The notes under the pieces are model-generated. The model saw nothing but the letters and a program-made list of their open reading frames with translations, was not told where the DNA came from and did no database searches. 64,000 nt of DNA, from NCBI GenBank assembly GCA_963721645.1, contig CAVRJK010000002.1:1488001-1552000 (forward strand). Direction: 5' to 3'. Below are positions 45,101-53,615 of this stretch, in pieces. The number at the start of each line of letters is the position of its first letter. Position 1 is the first letter of the stretch. The stretch is from JALZKA01 sp963721645 (lineage in GTDB: Bacteria; Actinomycetota; Thermoleophilia; Solirubrobacterales; 70-9). Made by a program: the position numbers and the translations under genes.

Positions 45101-47005
45101 TCAGCCGACGAGACGAACCTCCAGCTCGGGTGGCCCAATCGCCCCCACCCCGCCCATCAACCCCAGAATCCGCGTCACGTAAGCCTGCGTTTCGGGATAG
45201 GGCGGCACGCAAGAGCACGCGGCGACAGGCGCTGGACCGGCGTTGTACGCGGCGAGCGCCAGCGACACGTCGCCGAACTGGCGGGTGAGATCGGACATCA
45301 GGCGGCCCTGCGCGTCGATGGCGGCTTCGGGGTCGAATGGATCGCGAAGGCCGTACGACGCGGCCGTCGCGGGCATGAACTGGGCGATTCCGCTCGCCCC
45401 TACCGGCGAGACGGCGAGCGGGTTGAAGTTCGACTCGGCCAGGAGCTGAGCAGCGAGGAGGTTCCCTGGGACGTTCCAACGCGACGAGGCGCGGGCGATC
45501 GGATCGCGGAAGCGCGCCGGGACAAACGATGGCAGCCCGGCTTCGGCGCCGGCGCCGTCAGCGGCTCTGCTCGCCGCGACGCGATCGCCGGCGGCCGAGC
45601 AAGGTGCGGGCCCACGCGTGAATCCGTAGTGCCAAGCCTCCCAGCTGTATCTCTGAAAGAAGCCGAACCGTTGCGCGTTGGCAGCGAGCCACCCGTAGGC
45701 GCTCGCTGGACCCAGGTCGAGCTCGGTGCCACAGCGGTGAAGAGAGGTCCCGGGCCGGGCGACCATGCGCGGGTCCGGGTTGGCGGCAAAGAGGGCCGCC
45801 TGCTCGGCATCGGAGCGAAAGCCCGAGTTGATCAGCAAGGCATGACCGTCGCCCGAGGCCGAAGCGGCCATCGCGTCAAAGGCAGAGGCGACGTCGGGAC
45901 GCATCCCCTCCCCCTGGCGCGTCGCGAGTGGCCCTGAGTAGCCGCCGCCTGCCGCATCCGACGGGGCGGGCGATGCCGCCGCTTGGGACACCGGATAAGC
46001 CTCAGCGACAGCACTAACACGCACCTCGCCGCCGGAACGATCTCCGGCAACGGTTGGAGCCGCGGTCAGCGCGACACGCACTCGGGTTGGGGCGAAGCCG
46101 CCGTCGGGGAAGGTGACCTGAGCCACGGCGTCTGGCGCATCGTTCGCGGCAACGGCTTCGTCGGCCGCGGAAATCGCGCGACGCCGGTACTCGGCATCGC
46201 TCAGGTGCGCAGGGTTGGGGAGCCCGTTGGGGAGCGTCGCCGGCAGAAAGACCCGGAAGTGGTCGTCGCGCAACGATCGGGCGGCCGAGACCGCCGCCAG
46301 GTCAGCGGCGTTCTGAAAGCCTGCGGCGCCGGACGCAGCGGCGCCGAGGATCGCCAGCAGAACGCCGGCGACTATCGCCAAAAGCGTCAGGCAGAGCGTC
46401 ACTGGCATCACCTGCCCGGACTGCGAGCGCAAAAGGCGCCTTGCCATCCTCGCCGAGCGAAATCCCAGTTCTCCTCCGGGCTCAATCCCCGCGAGAGCAC
46501 GCCGCGTCGCGACAAGGCCCGGTGCACGCGGAACGACCCCCGTCGGCACCCCGGTGCGGATCAGGTCGCGGACCGCAAGGGCCGTCAGCGCGCGCGACTC
46601 CCCCGCGTCGGCCCGGAGCACGGCCGCTCCGACCTCGCCCGTGTCGACGAGCTCCCGCCACGTAGCGGGCCCGGCGTGCACCACGACCGCCGCGGCGCCC
46701 GAGAAACGGCATACCGCGATCGCCTCCTGCGTGCTGTGATCCGCGATGCCGACTACACAGAGCGTCCCCCGTGCCGCGGAGGGCAACTCGGTGGCGAGCC
46801 TCGCCTCGAGGGAGCGAGCCGGAGCCGACGAGACGAGCGTGGGACGCCGGCGAACCCCGGAGTCGTGGTCAAGCAAGATCACCCCATTCGGCTCGTCCTC
46901 GGCGGCGCGGGCAATGGCGACACCGACTGCCGCGGCCGTGGCCGCGCCCCCTGCGGCGCCCGGCAGAGAGGTGACCGCGACCAGAAGCGCCTCCTCATCC
47001 ACCAT
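45101..47005 (-). CDS. Membrane-anchored TadG-like protein with VanY carboxypeptidase and SLT transglycosylase domains
   Basis: This 634-residue protein has four parts. Residues 1-190 resemble a degenerate MinD/CpaE-type P-loop domain (VTSLPGAAGGAATAAAVGVA). Residues 196-245 are a TadE/TadG-like pilin segment with one helix (GQVMPVTLCLTLLAIVAGVL, then FQNAADLAAVSAARSL). Residues 360-465 are a VanY-type D,D-carboxypeptidase: SLHRCGTELDL gives His423 and Asp430, EAWHYGF gives Glu456 and His459. Residues 505-615 are an SLT domain with Glu524 (LLAESNFNP), GASGIAQFMPATA and ALAAYNAG. It overlaps the TadE gene stop by 11 bases. It probably remodels peptidoglycan for a pilus-like system. Confidence 0.78.
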   Translation of the reverse strand: MVDEEALLVAVTSLPGAAGGAATAAAVGVAIARAAEDEPNGVILLDHDSGVRRRPTLVSSAPARSLEARLATELPSAARGTLCVVGIADHSTQEAIAVCRFSGAAAVVVHAGPATWRELVDTGEVGAAVLRADAGESRALTALAVRDLIRTGVPTGVVPRAPGLVATRRALAGIEPGGELGFRSARMARRLLRSQSGQVMPVTLCLTLLAIVAGVLLAILGAAASGAAGFQNAADLAAVSAARSLRDDHFRVFLPATLPNGLPNPAHLSDAEYRRRAISAADEAVAANDAPDAVAQVTFPDGGFAPTRVRVALTAAPTVAGDRSGGEVRVSAVAEAYPVSQAAASPAPSDAAGGGYSGPLATRQGEGMRPDVASAFDAMAASASGDGHALLINSGFRSDAEQAALFAANPDPRMVARPGTSLHRCGTELDLGPASAYGWLAANAQRFGFFQRYSWEAWHYGFTRGPAPCSAAGDRVAASRAADGAGAEAGLPSFVPARFRDPIARASSRWNVPGNLLAAQLLAESNFNPLAVSPVGASGIAQFMPATAASYGLRDPFDPEAAIDAQGRLMSDLTRQFGDVSLALAAYNAGPAPVAACSCVPPYPETQAYVTRILGLMGGVGAIGPPELEVRLVG

Positions 47006-47510
47006 CGGCGCTCCTGACCCACGCGCTCGAGCTGACCTCGAGTGCAGTCGAGATCGCCGTGTGTGGCGCGGGCGGACGCATCACGACCTCCACGCGGCCC
47101 TCGGACTCGCTGACGTCGACGCTTGAGGCTGCCCACCCGGGGACCGCCGCGATCGCCGCCGCCTGCGGATCAGTGCCGGCAGCGGAAGCAAGCGCCGCTG
47201 CTTCGGCCGCGCCCCCGGCGAGATGGAGGGAGTAGCCGGTGATCGCGAACTGAAGCGCGATCATCGCGCCAAGAACCATCGCCGGGACCGTGGCCAGGAG
47301 CTCGAGTGACGCCTGACCGCCATCGCCTCGCGGCAACCCCTGGGGGTCAGACCCCACAAGGGGGTCAGACCCCTTAAAACGCACGGCTCGTGCTGTGTCC
47401 CGCGCAGCCTGGGGGTCAGACCCCTTGGTACGCGGGGCCCTTGCTGAGTCCCGCGCAGCCTGGGGGTCAGACCCCTTGGTACGCGTCGGCCCTCGCTGAG
47501 TCCGGCTCAC
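46995..47510 (-). CDS. TadE-like pseudopilin with repeated N-terminus
   Basis: The core is GGQASLELLATVPAMVLGAM followed by IALQFAITGYSLHLAGGAAE, the pilin-like helix with the conserved Glu of TadE proteins, then a short extracytoplasmic beta region. Starting at GTG 47510, the first 45 residues are 17-residue repeats (TKGSDPQAARDSARAPR) encoded by the palindromic repeat. The native start may lie further in (for example TTG before PRGDGGQASLE), which would make the repeats untranslated. It follows the other TadE gene by 51 bases. Confidence 0.6.
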   Translation of the reverse strand: MSRTQRGPTRTKGSDPQAARDSARAPRTKGSDPQAARDTARAVRFKGSDPLVGSDPQGLPRGDGGQASLELLATVPAMVLGAMIALQFAITGYSLHLAGGAAEAAALASAAGTDPQAAAIAAVPGWAASSVDVSESEGRVEVVMRPPAPHTAISTALEVSSSAWVRSADGG

Positions 47511-47554
47511 CCTGGGGGTCAGACCCCTTGGTAGGCGCGGCCCTTGCTGAGTCC
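47341..47554. repeat. 51-52 bp tandem repeat with REP-like palindrome
   Basis: GGGGTC-A-GACCCC occurs five times, at 47343, 47361, 47412, 47463 and 47515. The last four lie 51, 51 and 52 bases apart, within near-identical units such as that at 47401-47451 (CAGCC before, TTGGTACGCG and TTGCTGAGTC after). The 17-codon period keeps the reading frame in the middle of the array, so the units are also a 17-residue peptide repeat in the TadE-like frame. Confidence 0.92.
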
Positions 47555-47561
47555 TGACCCT

Positions 47562-47900
47562 TCATCCGCCCTCCGGGTCGAGTGCTGCCGAGGCGGTGAC
47601 CGGGATGCCGGGAACGCCAGGGAGGATCGCCGGCGCGCGCACTTCGATTCGAACCTCTGCGCCGTCGATATCCACCCGGGCAGGTCCCAGAAGCTCGGGC
47701 AGCGCCTCACCCGCCGCTTTCTCGGCGTCGCCGCCCACGTGCGCGACCCTGGCCGCGGAACGCGCCGCCTCGCCGGCACTGAGGAGCGCCCAGCAGGCGA
47801 TCACCGCCTGCCCGAGGGCCAGAGCGCAGAAGATCAGGAGCGGAGCAAGCGCGACGAGTTCAGCCGACGCCTGCGCCCTCTCTGTGCTCACCCGCTTCAT
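47562..47900 (-). CDS. TadE-like pseudopilin
   Basis: This 112-residue product starts at ATG 47900 with ERAQASAELVALAPLLIFCA, an N-terminal pilin-like helix with conserved Glu, then LGQAVIACWALLSAGEAARS and a short beta-rich domain ending in SAALDPEGG. It is the first of three adjacent Tad-type genes. No TadA/TadB/TadC motor or Flp pilin gene is in the window, so the assembly partners must be elsewhere. Confidence 0.72.
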   Translation of the reverse strand: MKRVSTERAQASAELVALAPLLIFCALALGQAVIACWALLSAGEAARSAARVAHVGGDAEKAAGEALPELLGPARVDIDGAEVRIEVRAPAILPGVPGIPVTASAALDPEGG

Positions 47901-47983
47901 CTCGAGCGAAGCTAGGCCGCTTGAGCGCGCGAGTGGGTGGCGGAATGTGACTATTCAGCGCCGTTTTCGAGGCGGCGCCGGGG

Positions 47984-48334
47984 CTAGACCGAGCGCGACT
48001 CCATCACGACGGTGAAGATGGCGTAGATGCCGGCGCCGAGAACCCCGAGGAAGATGAAGATCCCCCCGGGCCAGTTCAGGACCTCTTCTGAGCCCGCGAC
48101 GACGAGCGTGATCGCTCCGGCCGAACCGAGCAGGATCGCGCGACTGCGATCGGAGAGAGTCAGATAGGCAAAGCGGTTCTGACGGTAGGCGAACCAGACG
48201 GTCGCGGCGATGGCGATGAGGAAGCCGACGGTCAAAGCGGCGAAGATTCCGTTTGCGACATCGCCCCCTCCCGGCACCTCGGCGACGATCAGCGCCAGGA
48301 GCATGATGATCGCGATGTTCCGTGCGGCTCTCAC
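47984..48334 (-). CDS. Small membrane protein, unknown
   Basis: The 116-residue product has four predicted helices (NIAIIMLLALIVAEV, GIFAALTVGFLIAIAATVWF, AILLGSAGAITLVVAG, IFIFLGVLGAGIYAIFTVVM) and a short polar loop (AYRQNRFAYLTLSDRSR). No family is recognised. It shares strand with the Pit operon, ending 84 bases before the TadE gene start. Confidence 0.6.
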   Translation of the reverse strand: MRAARNIAIIMLLALIVAEVPGGGDVANGIFAALTVGFLIAIAATVWFAYRQNRFAYLTLSDRSRAILLGSAGAITLVVAGSEEVLNWPGGIFIFLGVLGAGIYAIFTVVMESRSV

Positions 48335-48378
48335 GAGCCACGAATCCTACGACGCGTCACGGGCTCGGGGGGAGTGTC

Positions 48379-48624
48379 TCAGCCAGAGGTCATGACGATG
48401 ACCCCGAAGACGATCGCCGCCGCGGTGGCCACCATCCCGAAAAGGGCCAGGAAGCCGAACCCGATCGATCCCAGCAGGCCCAGCTCTTCCGTGCCCTCTG
48501 TGAATCGCGCCACGCCCAGAATTCCGAGCGAAAAGGTGATCGCGACGCCCACGCCTGACAAGAAGGCTGCGAGCACGGTCTGCCCGAGGGCGCTCCAGTC
48601 GACGATTGTCGCGAGCAGGCTCAT
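48379..48624 (-). CDS. Small two- to three-helix membrane protein
   Basis: This 81-residue protein (LGQTVLAAFLSGVGVAITFS, then LGLLGSIGFGFLALFGMVAT) starts in an ATGA overlap with the pit stop, so it belongs to the phosphate operon. I recognise no named family. A role in Pit function is inferred from position only. Confidence 0.6.
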   Translation of the reverse strand: MSLLATIVDWSALGQTVLAAFLSGVGVAITFSLGILGVARFTEGTEELGLLGSIGFGFLALFGMVATAAAIVFGVIVMTSG

Positions 48625-49712
48625 GCCGGCACGACCGTTCGCGCACGTCGGATGAACGCCAATGCGGTGAGAGCCAAGCCGGCTGCCGAGATCAGGATGG
48701 GGCCAAGGGCGCCGTCGCCGAACATCTGCGTCACTCCATAGGTGAGCGCGCCGATCGCGGCGGCCATCGGCAGGGTGAGAAGCCAGGCGACGAGCATGTT
48801 GCCCGCGACCCCCCAGCGGACGGCGGAAACACGCTTGCCCGCCCCCGCGCCCATGACCGCGCCCGAAATGACATGCGTAGTCGAGAGCGGATAGCCGAAA
48901 TGGCTCGACGCGAGGATCACGGCCGACCCGGCGCCCTGGGCCGAGAACCCCTGCGCGGCGTCCATCTTGATGATGCGCGTGCCCATCGTCCTGATGATGC
49001 GCCAGCCTCCCATATAGGTGCCGAGCGCGATCGCGGTCGCGGCAGAGACGATCACCCAGGTCGGCGGGTCCGCGCCTCCTTCGAGGCTCCCGTTCGCGAT
49101 GAGCGCGAGGGCGATGATTCCCATCGTCTTCTGCGCGTCGTTGGTGCCGTGCGCCAGCGCCAGCATGCCGCCGGAAACGACCTGGCCTAAGCGGAACCCC
49201 CGCGTCACGGGCCCCGGTCTCTGGCGGCCCACGATCCGGTAACAGACAACGATCGCGATGCCTCCGACCATGAACGCCACGATCGGCGCGATCAGCGCGG
49301 GCGCGAGGACCTTGCCGATCACCCCGTCAGACAGGACGCCTCCGGTTCCCACTGCGGCGAGAGTCGAACCGACGACGCCTCCGATCAGCGCATGGGATGA
49401 GCTCGATGGTAAGCCGTAGTACCAGGTGGCGAGGTTCCACACGATCGCCCCGACCAAGCCTGCGAAGACGATCGTCGGCGTGATGATGTCCCCCTGGACC
49501 ACATCCTTGGCAACGGTCGCAGCCACTTCCAGCGAGATGAACGCGCCAGCGAAGTTGAGGATCGCCGCATAAGTCACCGCGACCCGCGGCGACATGGCAC
49601 GCGTCGAGATCGACGTAGCTACGACGTTCGCCGTGTCGTGGAACCCGTTCGTGAAATCGAACACAAGCGCCGTGGCCACGACGATGTAGAGAATTACATC
49701 GGCTTCAGTCAT
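48621..49712 (-). CDS. pit: Low-affinity inorganic phosphate transporter (Pit)
   Basis: The 363-residue membrane protein has both inverted repeats of the PHO-4 family: VFDFTNGFHDTANVVATSIS and LALAHGTNDAQKTMGIIAL, with GLPSSSSHALIGGVVGSTLA and GYPLSTTHVISGAVMGAGAG. It imports metal-phosphate with protons. It lies 15 bp after the DUF47 regulator gene, the usual pairing. Confidence 0.93.
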   Translation of the reverse strand: MTEADVILYIVVATALVFDFTNGFHDTANVVATSISTRAMSPRVAVTYAAILNFAGAFISLEVAATVAKDVVQGDIITPTIVFAGLVGAIVWNLATWYYGLPSSSSHALIGGVVGSTLAAVGTGGVLSDGVIGKVLAPALIAPIVAFMVGGIAIVVCYRIVGRQRPGPVTRGFRLGQVVSGGMLALAHGTNDAQKTMGIIALALIANGSLEGGADPPTWVIVSAATAIALGTYMGGWRIIRTMGTRIIKMDAAQGFSAQGAGSAVILASSHFGYPLSTTHVISGAVMGAGAGKRVSAVRWGVAGNMLVAWLLTLPMAAAIGALTYGVTQMFGDGALGPILISAAGLALTALAFIRRARTVVPA

Positions 49713-49727
49713 AGCCGGGCGCCCGTC

Positions 49728-50348
49728 CTAGGCGTTTTTGATTGCGATTCCTTCGATGATGTGCGCTGCCGTTTCCGTCGCATCCACGGCCCGCTCGAGA
49801 ACAGTGAAGAGGTCCTTCCAGCGGATCACGACCATCGGGTCGATTCCGTTCGCAAAGAGCGAAGCCACGGCGTCGCGATAAAGGCGATCGCCCTCGTTCT
49901 CGAGCCGGTGGATCTCGATCAGGTACGAGTCCAGGTCCTTGAAGCCGCGAAGGTGCTCGAGCGCCACGGCGAGCTGCTCGCACGCTTTGACGAGCACGGC
50001 CGCCATGCCGACCGCCTGCTCCATCGGAGCCTCGATCTTGTAGAGGACCATGAAGTCCGAGGTCTCCTCGATGTAGTCCATGACGTCGTCGAGGGCGCTG
50101 GCGAGGCCGTAGATGTCCTCGGAGTCGATCGGCGTGACGAAAGTGGAGTTGAGGCGCTGGATCAGCTCGTGCGTGATCTTGTCGCCTTCCTGCTCGGCCA
50201 GGAGGATGTCCCGGGCAAGGCCTTCGGATGCCGGCCAGCCCTCGAGCATCTCCAGCAGCATGCGCGCCGAACGCAGGGAGTTCTGCCCCGACCTGTTGAA
50301 AAGATCGAAGAAGACGTTGTCCTTGGGGATGAGTGAGGGAAGCGCCAT
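49728..50348 (-). CDS. PhoU-like DUF47 phosphate-transport accessory protein
   Basis: The 206-residue helical protein shows the DUF47/PhoU pattern: FFDLFNRSGQNSLRSARML, EQEGDKITHELIQRLNSTFV, TPIDSEDIYGLASALDDVMD and IHRLENEGDRLYRDAVASLF with paired acidic motifs that bind metals. It regulates or stabilises Pit. I set ATG 50348; the frame begins 6 codons earlier, overlapping wecB. Confidence 0.9.
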   Translation of the reverse strand: MALPSLIPKDNVFFDLFNRSGQNSLRSARMLLEMLEGWPASEGLARDILLAEQEGDKITHELIQRLNSTFVTPIDSEDIYGLASALDDVMDYIEETSDFMVLYKIEAPMEQAVGMAAVLVKACEQLAVALEHLRGFKDLDSYLIEIHRLENEGDRLYRDAVASLFANGIDPMVVIRWKDLFTVLERAVDATETAAHIIEGIAIKNA

Positions 50349-50359
50349 CGTCCGGGAAG

Positions 50360-51436
50360 CTAGCAATCAGCAAGGACCGCAGCAATTCTTTGTGCCGCAT
50401 GGCCATCCCAAAACTCCGGACGTTGCGGACTCGCGCCGCTGCTGCCCAGGAGCCCCGGGATCTCCGAGATCCTCGCCGGATCGAGCCCCAGAAGCGTATT
50501 GGTGCCCGCGCGAACGGTCACGGGACGTTCCGTGTTGTCGCGCAATGTGAAGCACGGGACGCCCAGCCAGGTGGTTTCCTCCTGGATCCCGCCCGAGTCG
50601 GTCAGGACGGCAGCCGCGTCAGCCTCGAGGGAGAGGAAGTCCAGGTATCCGGCCGGTTCGGCGAGCGTCACCCCGCGCTGCGACTCGAGCCCGAGTGTCA
50701 CCAGCCTGGCCCTCGTTCGCGGGTGGACCGGGAAGAGAACCGGCAGATCGCTCGCGACCTTGGTGAGCGCAGCCATCGTGTCGGCCAGAAGCGGCCCGTC
50801 CACGAGTGCCGGCCGGTGGAGCGTGACGAGTAGGTAGGCCCCCTTTTCGAACCCGAGCGGAGCGGCGGCCTCGCGCGCACGGATGCGCTCTTCCAGCGCA
50901 GCGAGCGTGTCGATCATCGTGTTGCCGACGAAGTGCACCCGCTCGGCTGGTGCGCCCTCGGCCGCGAGGTTCTCCGTGGCCTCGGCGGAGTGGATGAAGA
51001 GAAGCTGGGACAGGTGGTCCACCACGATCCTGTTGATCTCCTCGGGCATCCCCCGGTCGAAGCTCCGCAGGCCGGATTCCACGTGGGCGACCGGGATGCC
51101 GAGGCCGTCCGCGCACAGAGCGGCCGCAAGGGTCGAATTGACGTCGCCAGGCACGACCACCACATCGGGGCGCTCGTCGCGAAGGACCGGCTCGAGGCGC
51201 TCGATCACGCGCGCCGCCTGCTCGCCGTGAGAGCCGGAACCCACTCCCAGCATGTGATCGGGCTCGGGCACGCCGAGCTCGGAGAAGAACACGTCCGACA
51301 TCGCCCGGTCGTAATGCTGACCGGTATGAACGACGACGTTCTCTGACTCTCCGAAGCGCTCCCGGCAGGACGCGATGACCGGAGCCATCTTCACGAAGTT
51401 CGGCCGCGTGCCGACGACGTGGAGGAGGCGGGTCAA
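50360..51436 (-). CDS. wecB: UDP-N-acetylglucosamine 2-epimerase, non-hydrolysing
   Basis: The 358-residue GT-B-like fold has GTRPNFVKMAPVIASCRERF, HTGQHYDRAMSDVFFSELGV, HVESGLRSFDRGMPEEINRI and LTDSGGIQEETTWLGVPCFT, TLRDNTERPVTVRAGTNTLL. It makes UDP-N-acetylmannosamine for surface polymers. It overlaps the hydrolase stop by 4 bases and precedes the phosphate genes, so it may be transcribed with them. Confidence 0.92.
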   Translation of the reverse strand: MTRLLHVVGTRPNFVKMAPVIASCRERFGESENVVVHTGQHYDRAMSDVFFSELGVPEPDHMLGVGSGSHGEQAARVIERLEPVLRDERPDVVVVPGDVNSTLAAALCADGLGIPVAHVESGLRSFDRGMPEEINRIVVDHLSQLLFIHSAEATENLAAEGAPAERVHFVGNTMIDTLAALEERIRAREAAAPLGFEKGAYLLVTLHRPALVDGPLLADTMAALTKVASDLPVLFPVHPRTRARLVTLGLESQRGVTLAEPAGYLDFLSLEADAAAVLTDSGGIQEETTWLGVPCFTLRDNTERPVTVRAGTNTLLGLDPARISEIPGLLGSSGASPQRPEFWDGHAAQRIAAVLADC

Positions 51437-52347
51437 ATCAGGTGGCGCCTGAGAAAGCCGACCTGATCAGCGAGGGCGCGCTCGAAGTGCTCGCCGCGGT
51501 AGATGTCGAAGTGCCCGAGGCCGGCGTAGGTGATGAGCTCGCCCTTCGGCGCCTTCTGGGCCGCCTCCATCGCGGGGCCCGGCGGTGTGATCGCGTCGGC
51601 CGAGCAGACCTGGACCAGGATGGGGCACTCGATCTCTCCGGCGCGCTTGCCCGGGCTGTTGAGCGGCATCGTGAGCGCGGTCCGCGGCGTGAACTCGTTC
51701 CGCCACTCGAAGCCCTCGTCGTAGATCGAGGCGTAGCCCGGCACCGCGTCGGGAGTGGTCATGGCAGCCATCGTGCCGGGAGGACCGACCAGGGGGATCA
51801 GCTGCGGCCTGCGCCCAAGCGCGGAAGCTGCAACGTCGCGCAGGGCGGCAAGGGTCAGTCGTGCGTTCTGCATCGGCCCCAGGTTGAGCAGGGTCTTGAC
51901 CCCGTCGGCGTGCGGCACCTGCGCGATAACTGCCCTGACCAACCGATCGTCCGCCGCGAGACCCATCACGTGGCCGCCCGAGTACGAGGATCCCCAGAGC
52001 GCGACGCGCTCGGAGTCCACATCGTCGAAGCTCCGGGCGAAGGCGATCGCCGCGCGCCAGTCCTCGAGTTGATGCTTGACGCTCAGGAACTGCCTGGGCT
52101 CCCCGCCGCTTTCGCCGAAATAGCGATAGTCGAAGGCAAGACCGGCAAAGCCCTCCGCGGCGAAATGCTCGGCCATACGGACCGGCCCACCTTCCTTGAG
52201 CGCTCCGAATCCGTGGGCCAGCACCACGCAGGGAACCGCTTCCGTCGTGTCCGGACGGACGTAGACGGCGGCGCATTCGGTCTCGCCGGAGCGGAAGCGG
52301 AGCTCGGTGCGGGTCACACCCGCGGTAAGTGTCTCAGGCGAGAGCAT
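51433..52347 (-). CDS. Alpha/beta hydrolase
   Basis: This 304-residue hydrolase has the oxyanion-loop region CVVLAHGFGALKEGG, the nucleophile elbow ALWGSSYSGGHVMG (Ser in GSSYSG), Asp in CSADAITPP and His in LGHFDIYRG, a complete triad. It resembles the dienelactone hydrolase/X-Pro peptidase-like group. It overlaps the pterin dehydratase stop by 14 bases. Confidence 0.83.
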   Translation of the reverse strand: MLSPETLTAGVTRTELRFRSGETECAAVYVRPDTTEAVPCVVLAHGFGALKEGGPVRMAEHFAAEGFAGLAFDYRYFGESGGEPRQFLSVKHQLEDWRAAIAFARSFDDVDSERVALWGSSYSGGHVMGLAADDRLVRAVIAQVPHADGVKTLLNLGPMQNARLTLAALRDVAASALGRRPQLIPLVGPPGTMAAMTTPDAVPGYASIYDEGFEWRNEFTPRTALTMPLNSPGKRAGEIECPILVQVCSADAITPPGPAMEAAQKAPKGELITYAGLGHFDIYRGEHFERALADQVGFLRRHLI

Positions 52348-52609
52348 CGATGTCTCGCGCCAGATCGAAGTCGGCGGCTGTCACCCCGCCCTCGGAGTGA
52401 GTCGTGATCGTCACCTTGACCGTGTCCCACGAGATCGAAAGATCCGGGTGATGACCCATCTCCTCGGCGGGTTCCACGATCGCCCTTGCGAAGTCCACGG
52501 ATCCGACGAAGTCGTTTCGCTCGAACTCCTTGCAGATGGCGTCGCCCGCACGCTCCCAGCCCTCGAGGTCCGCGAGGCGGCTTTCGATCTCTGAATCGTC
52601 GAGCTTCAT
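52334..52609 (-). CDS. Pterin-4a-carbinolamine dehydratase
   Basis: The 91-residue protein has the family core EEMGHHPDLSISWDTVKVTI and SEGGVTAADFDLARDID, with the two His and one later residue of the active site. It dehydrates 4a-hydroxytetrahydrobiopterin and can act as a small transcriptional cofactor. ATG 52609 (MKLDDSEIE) is chosen over an upstream ATG because it matches the family N-terminus. Confidence 0.92.
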   Translation of the reverse strand: MKLDDSEIESRLADLEGWERAGDAICKEFERNDFVGSVDFARAIVEPAEEMGHHPDLSISWDTVKVTITTHSEGGVTAADFDLARDIDALA

Positions 52610-52681
52610 GCCCCAACCATATTCTGGAGACATGCACAGGGCCTTCTTCAACTGCTGCCGGCCGGCGACACGTTAGACGCG

Positions 52682-53578
52682 ATGCGCATCGCGAGCCTCG
52701 TCCCCTCGGCAACGGAGTCGCTATTCGCTCTCGGGCTGGGTGACCGAGTCGTGGCTGTAACCCATGAGTGCGATTGGCCCGCCGAGGCGCTCGAGCGCCC
52801 ACAACTGACCAGTAGCGAAATCCCCGAAGGCCTTTCGCCCCGTGAGATCGACGATGCCGTGCGCGAACTGACCGCCAAGGGGGATGCGATCTACGGCCTG
52901 GATGCCGCCGAGCTCGAGCGCCTGGCGCCGGATCTGATCGTCACACAGGCGCTCTGCGCCGTCTGCGCGGTCTCCTACGACGACGTCTGTGAGCTCGCGG
53001 GCACGCTGCCGGGAGACCCCGGCGTCCTCTCCCTCGACCCCGAGACGCTCGACGAGGTGTTGGGTGACCTCGTTCGCCTCGGCGCGGAGTGCGGCGTCCC
53101 CGAGCGGGGCGAGAGCCTGCGTGGCGAACTCGACATGCGGCTCGACGCCGTCAGGGGCGCCGTGGCGGGCGCCGAGCGGCCCCGCGTCCTCGCCCTGGAA
53201 TGGCTCGATCCGCCCTTTATCGGCGGTCACTGGGTGCCCGAGATGATCAAGGCAGCGGGCGGCATCGACGTACTCGGCCGGCCGGGGGTCAAGTCGCGCA
53301 CTGCGACCTGGGACGAGATCAGCGACTCGGACCCTGATGTCGTCGTCGTGATGCCTTGCGGACTCTATGCCGGTGAGGCCGCCGAACAGGCCGCCGAGTA
53401 CACGTCGGAGCTTGGGAGAATTGGAGCCGGGGCGATATGGGCGGTGGACGCTGCCTCCTCGTTCTCAAGGCCCGGCCCACGCTTGGTGGATGGGGTCGAG
53501 CTCCTCGCGCACCTCCTGCATCCCGAGCTCGCCGAAGCACCCGAGGGGCTCGGATTTCGCACGGTCGAGCTCGCCTGA
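52682..53578 (+). CDS. Cobalamin/metal-chelate-binding protein (BtuF-like), no signal peptide
   Basis: The 298-residue protein has two lobes in the periplasmic-binding fold III: RIASLVPSATESLFALGLGD, VAVTHECDWPAEA, LDAAELERLAPDLIVTQALC and RVLALEWLDPPFIGGHWVPE. There is no signal or lipobox at the start, and no ABC transporter genes adjoin, so it may be a cytoplasmic relative rather than the transporter component. It is divergent from the dehydratase gene. Confidence 0.78.
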   Translation: MRIASLVPSATESLFALGLGDRVVAVTHECDWPAEALERPQLTSSEIPEGLSPREIDDAVRELTAKGDAIYGLDAAELERLAPDLIVTQALCAVCAVSYDDVCELAGTLPGDPGVLSLDPETLDEVLGDLVRLGAECGVPERGESLRGELDMRLDAVRGAVAGAERPRVLALEWLDPPFIGGHWVPEMIKAAGGIDVLGRPGVKSRTATWDEISDSDPDVVVVMPCGLYAGEAAEQAAEYTSELGRIGAGAIWAVDAASSFSRPGPRLVDGVELLAHLLHPELAEAPEGLGFRTVELA

Positions 53579-53590
53579 TCGCCCATAAGG

Positions 53591-53612
53591 GGCGAGCGAA
53601 GCGACGCTCGCC
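53591..53612. terminator. Bidirectional terminator-like hairpin
   Basis: GGCGAGCG-AAGCGA-CGCTCGCC forms a perfect 8 bp stem with a 6-base loop in the 37 bp between two convergent genes. GCTCGCCTGATC occurs twice, at 53569-53580 and 53606-53617. There is no T-tract on either strand. Confidence 0.5.
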
Positions 53613-53615
53613 TGA

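Noticed and set aside
47341..47554. CRISPR-like array
   Set aside because: The units are nearly identical throughout, with no variable spacers, and no cas genes are present; a tandem repeat fits better.
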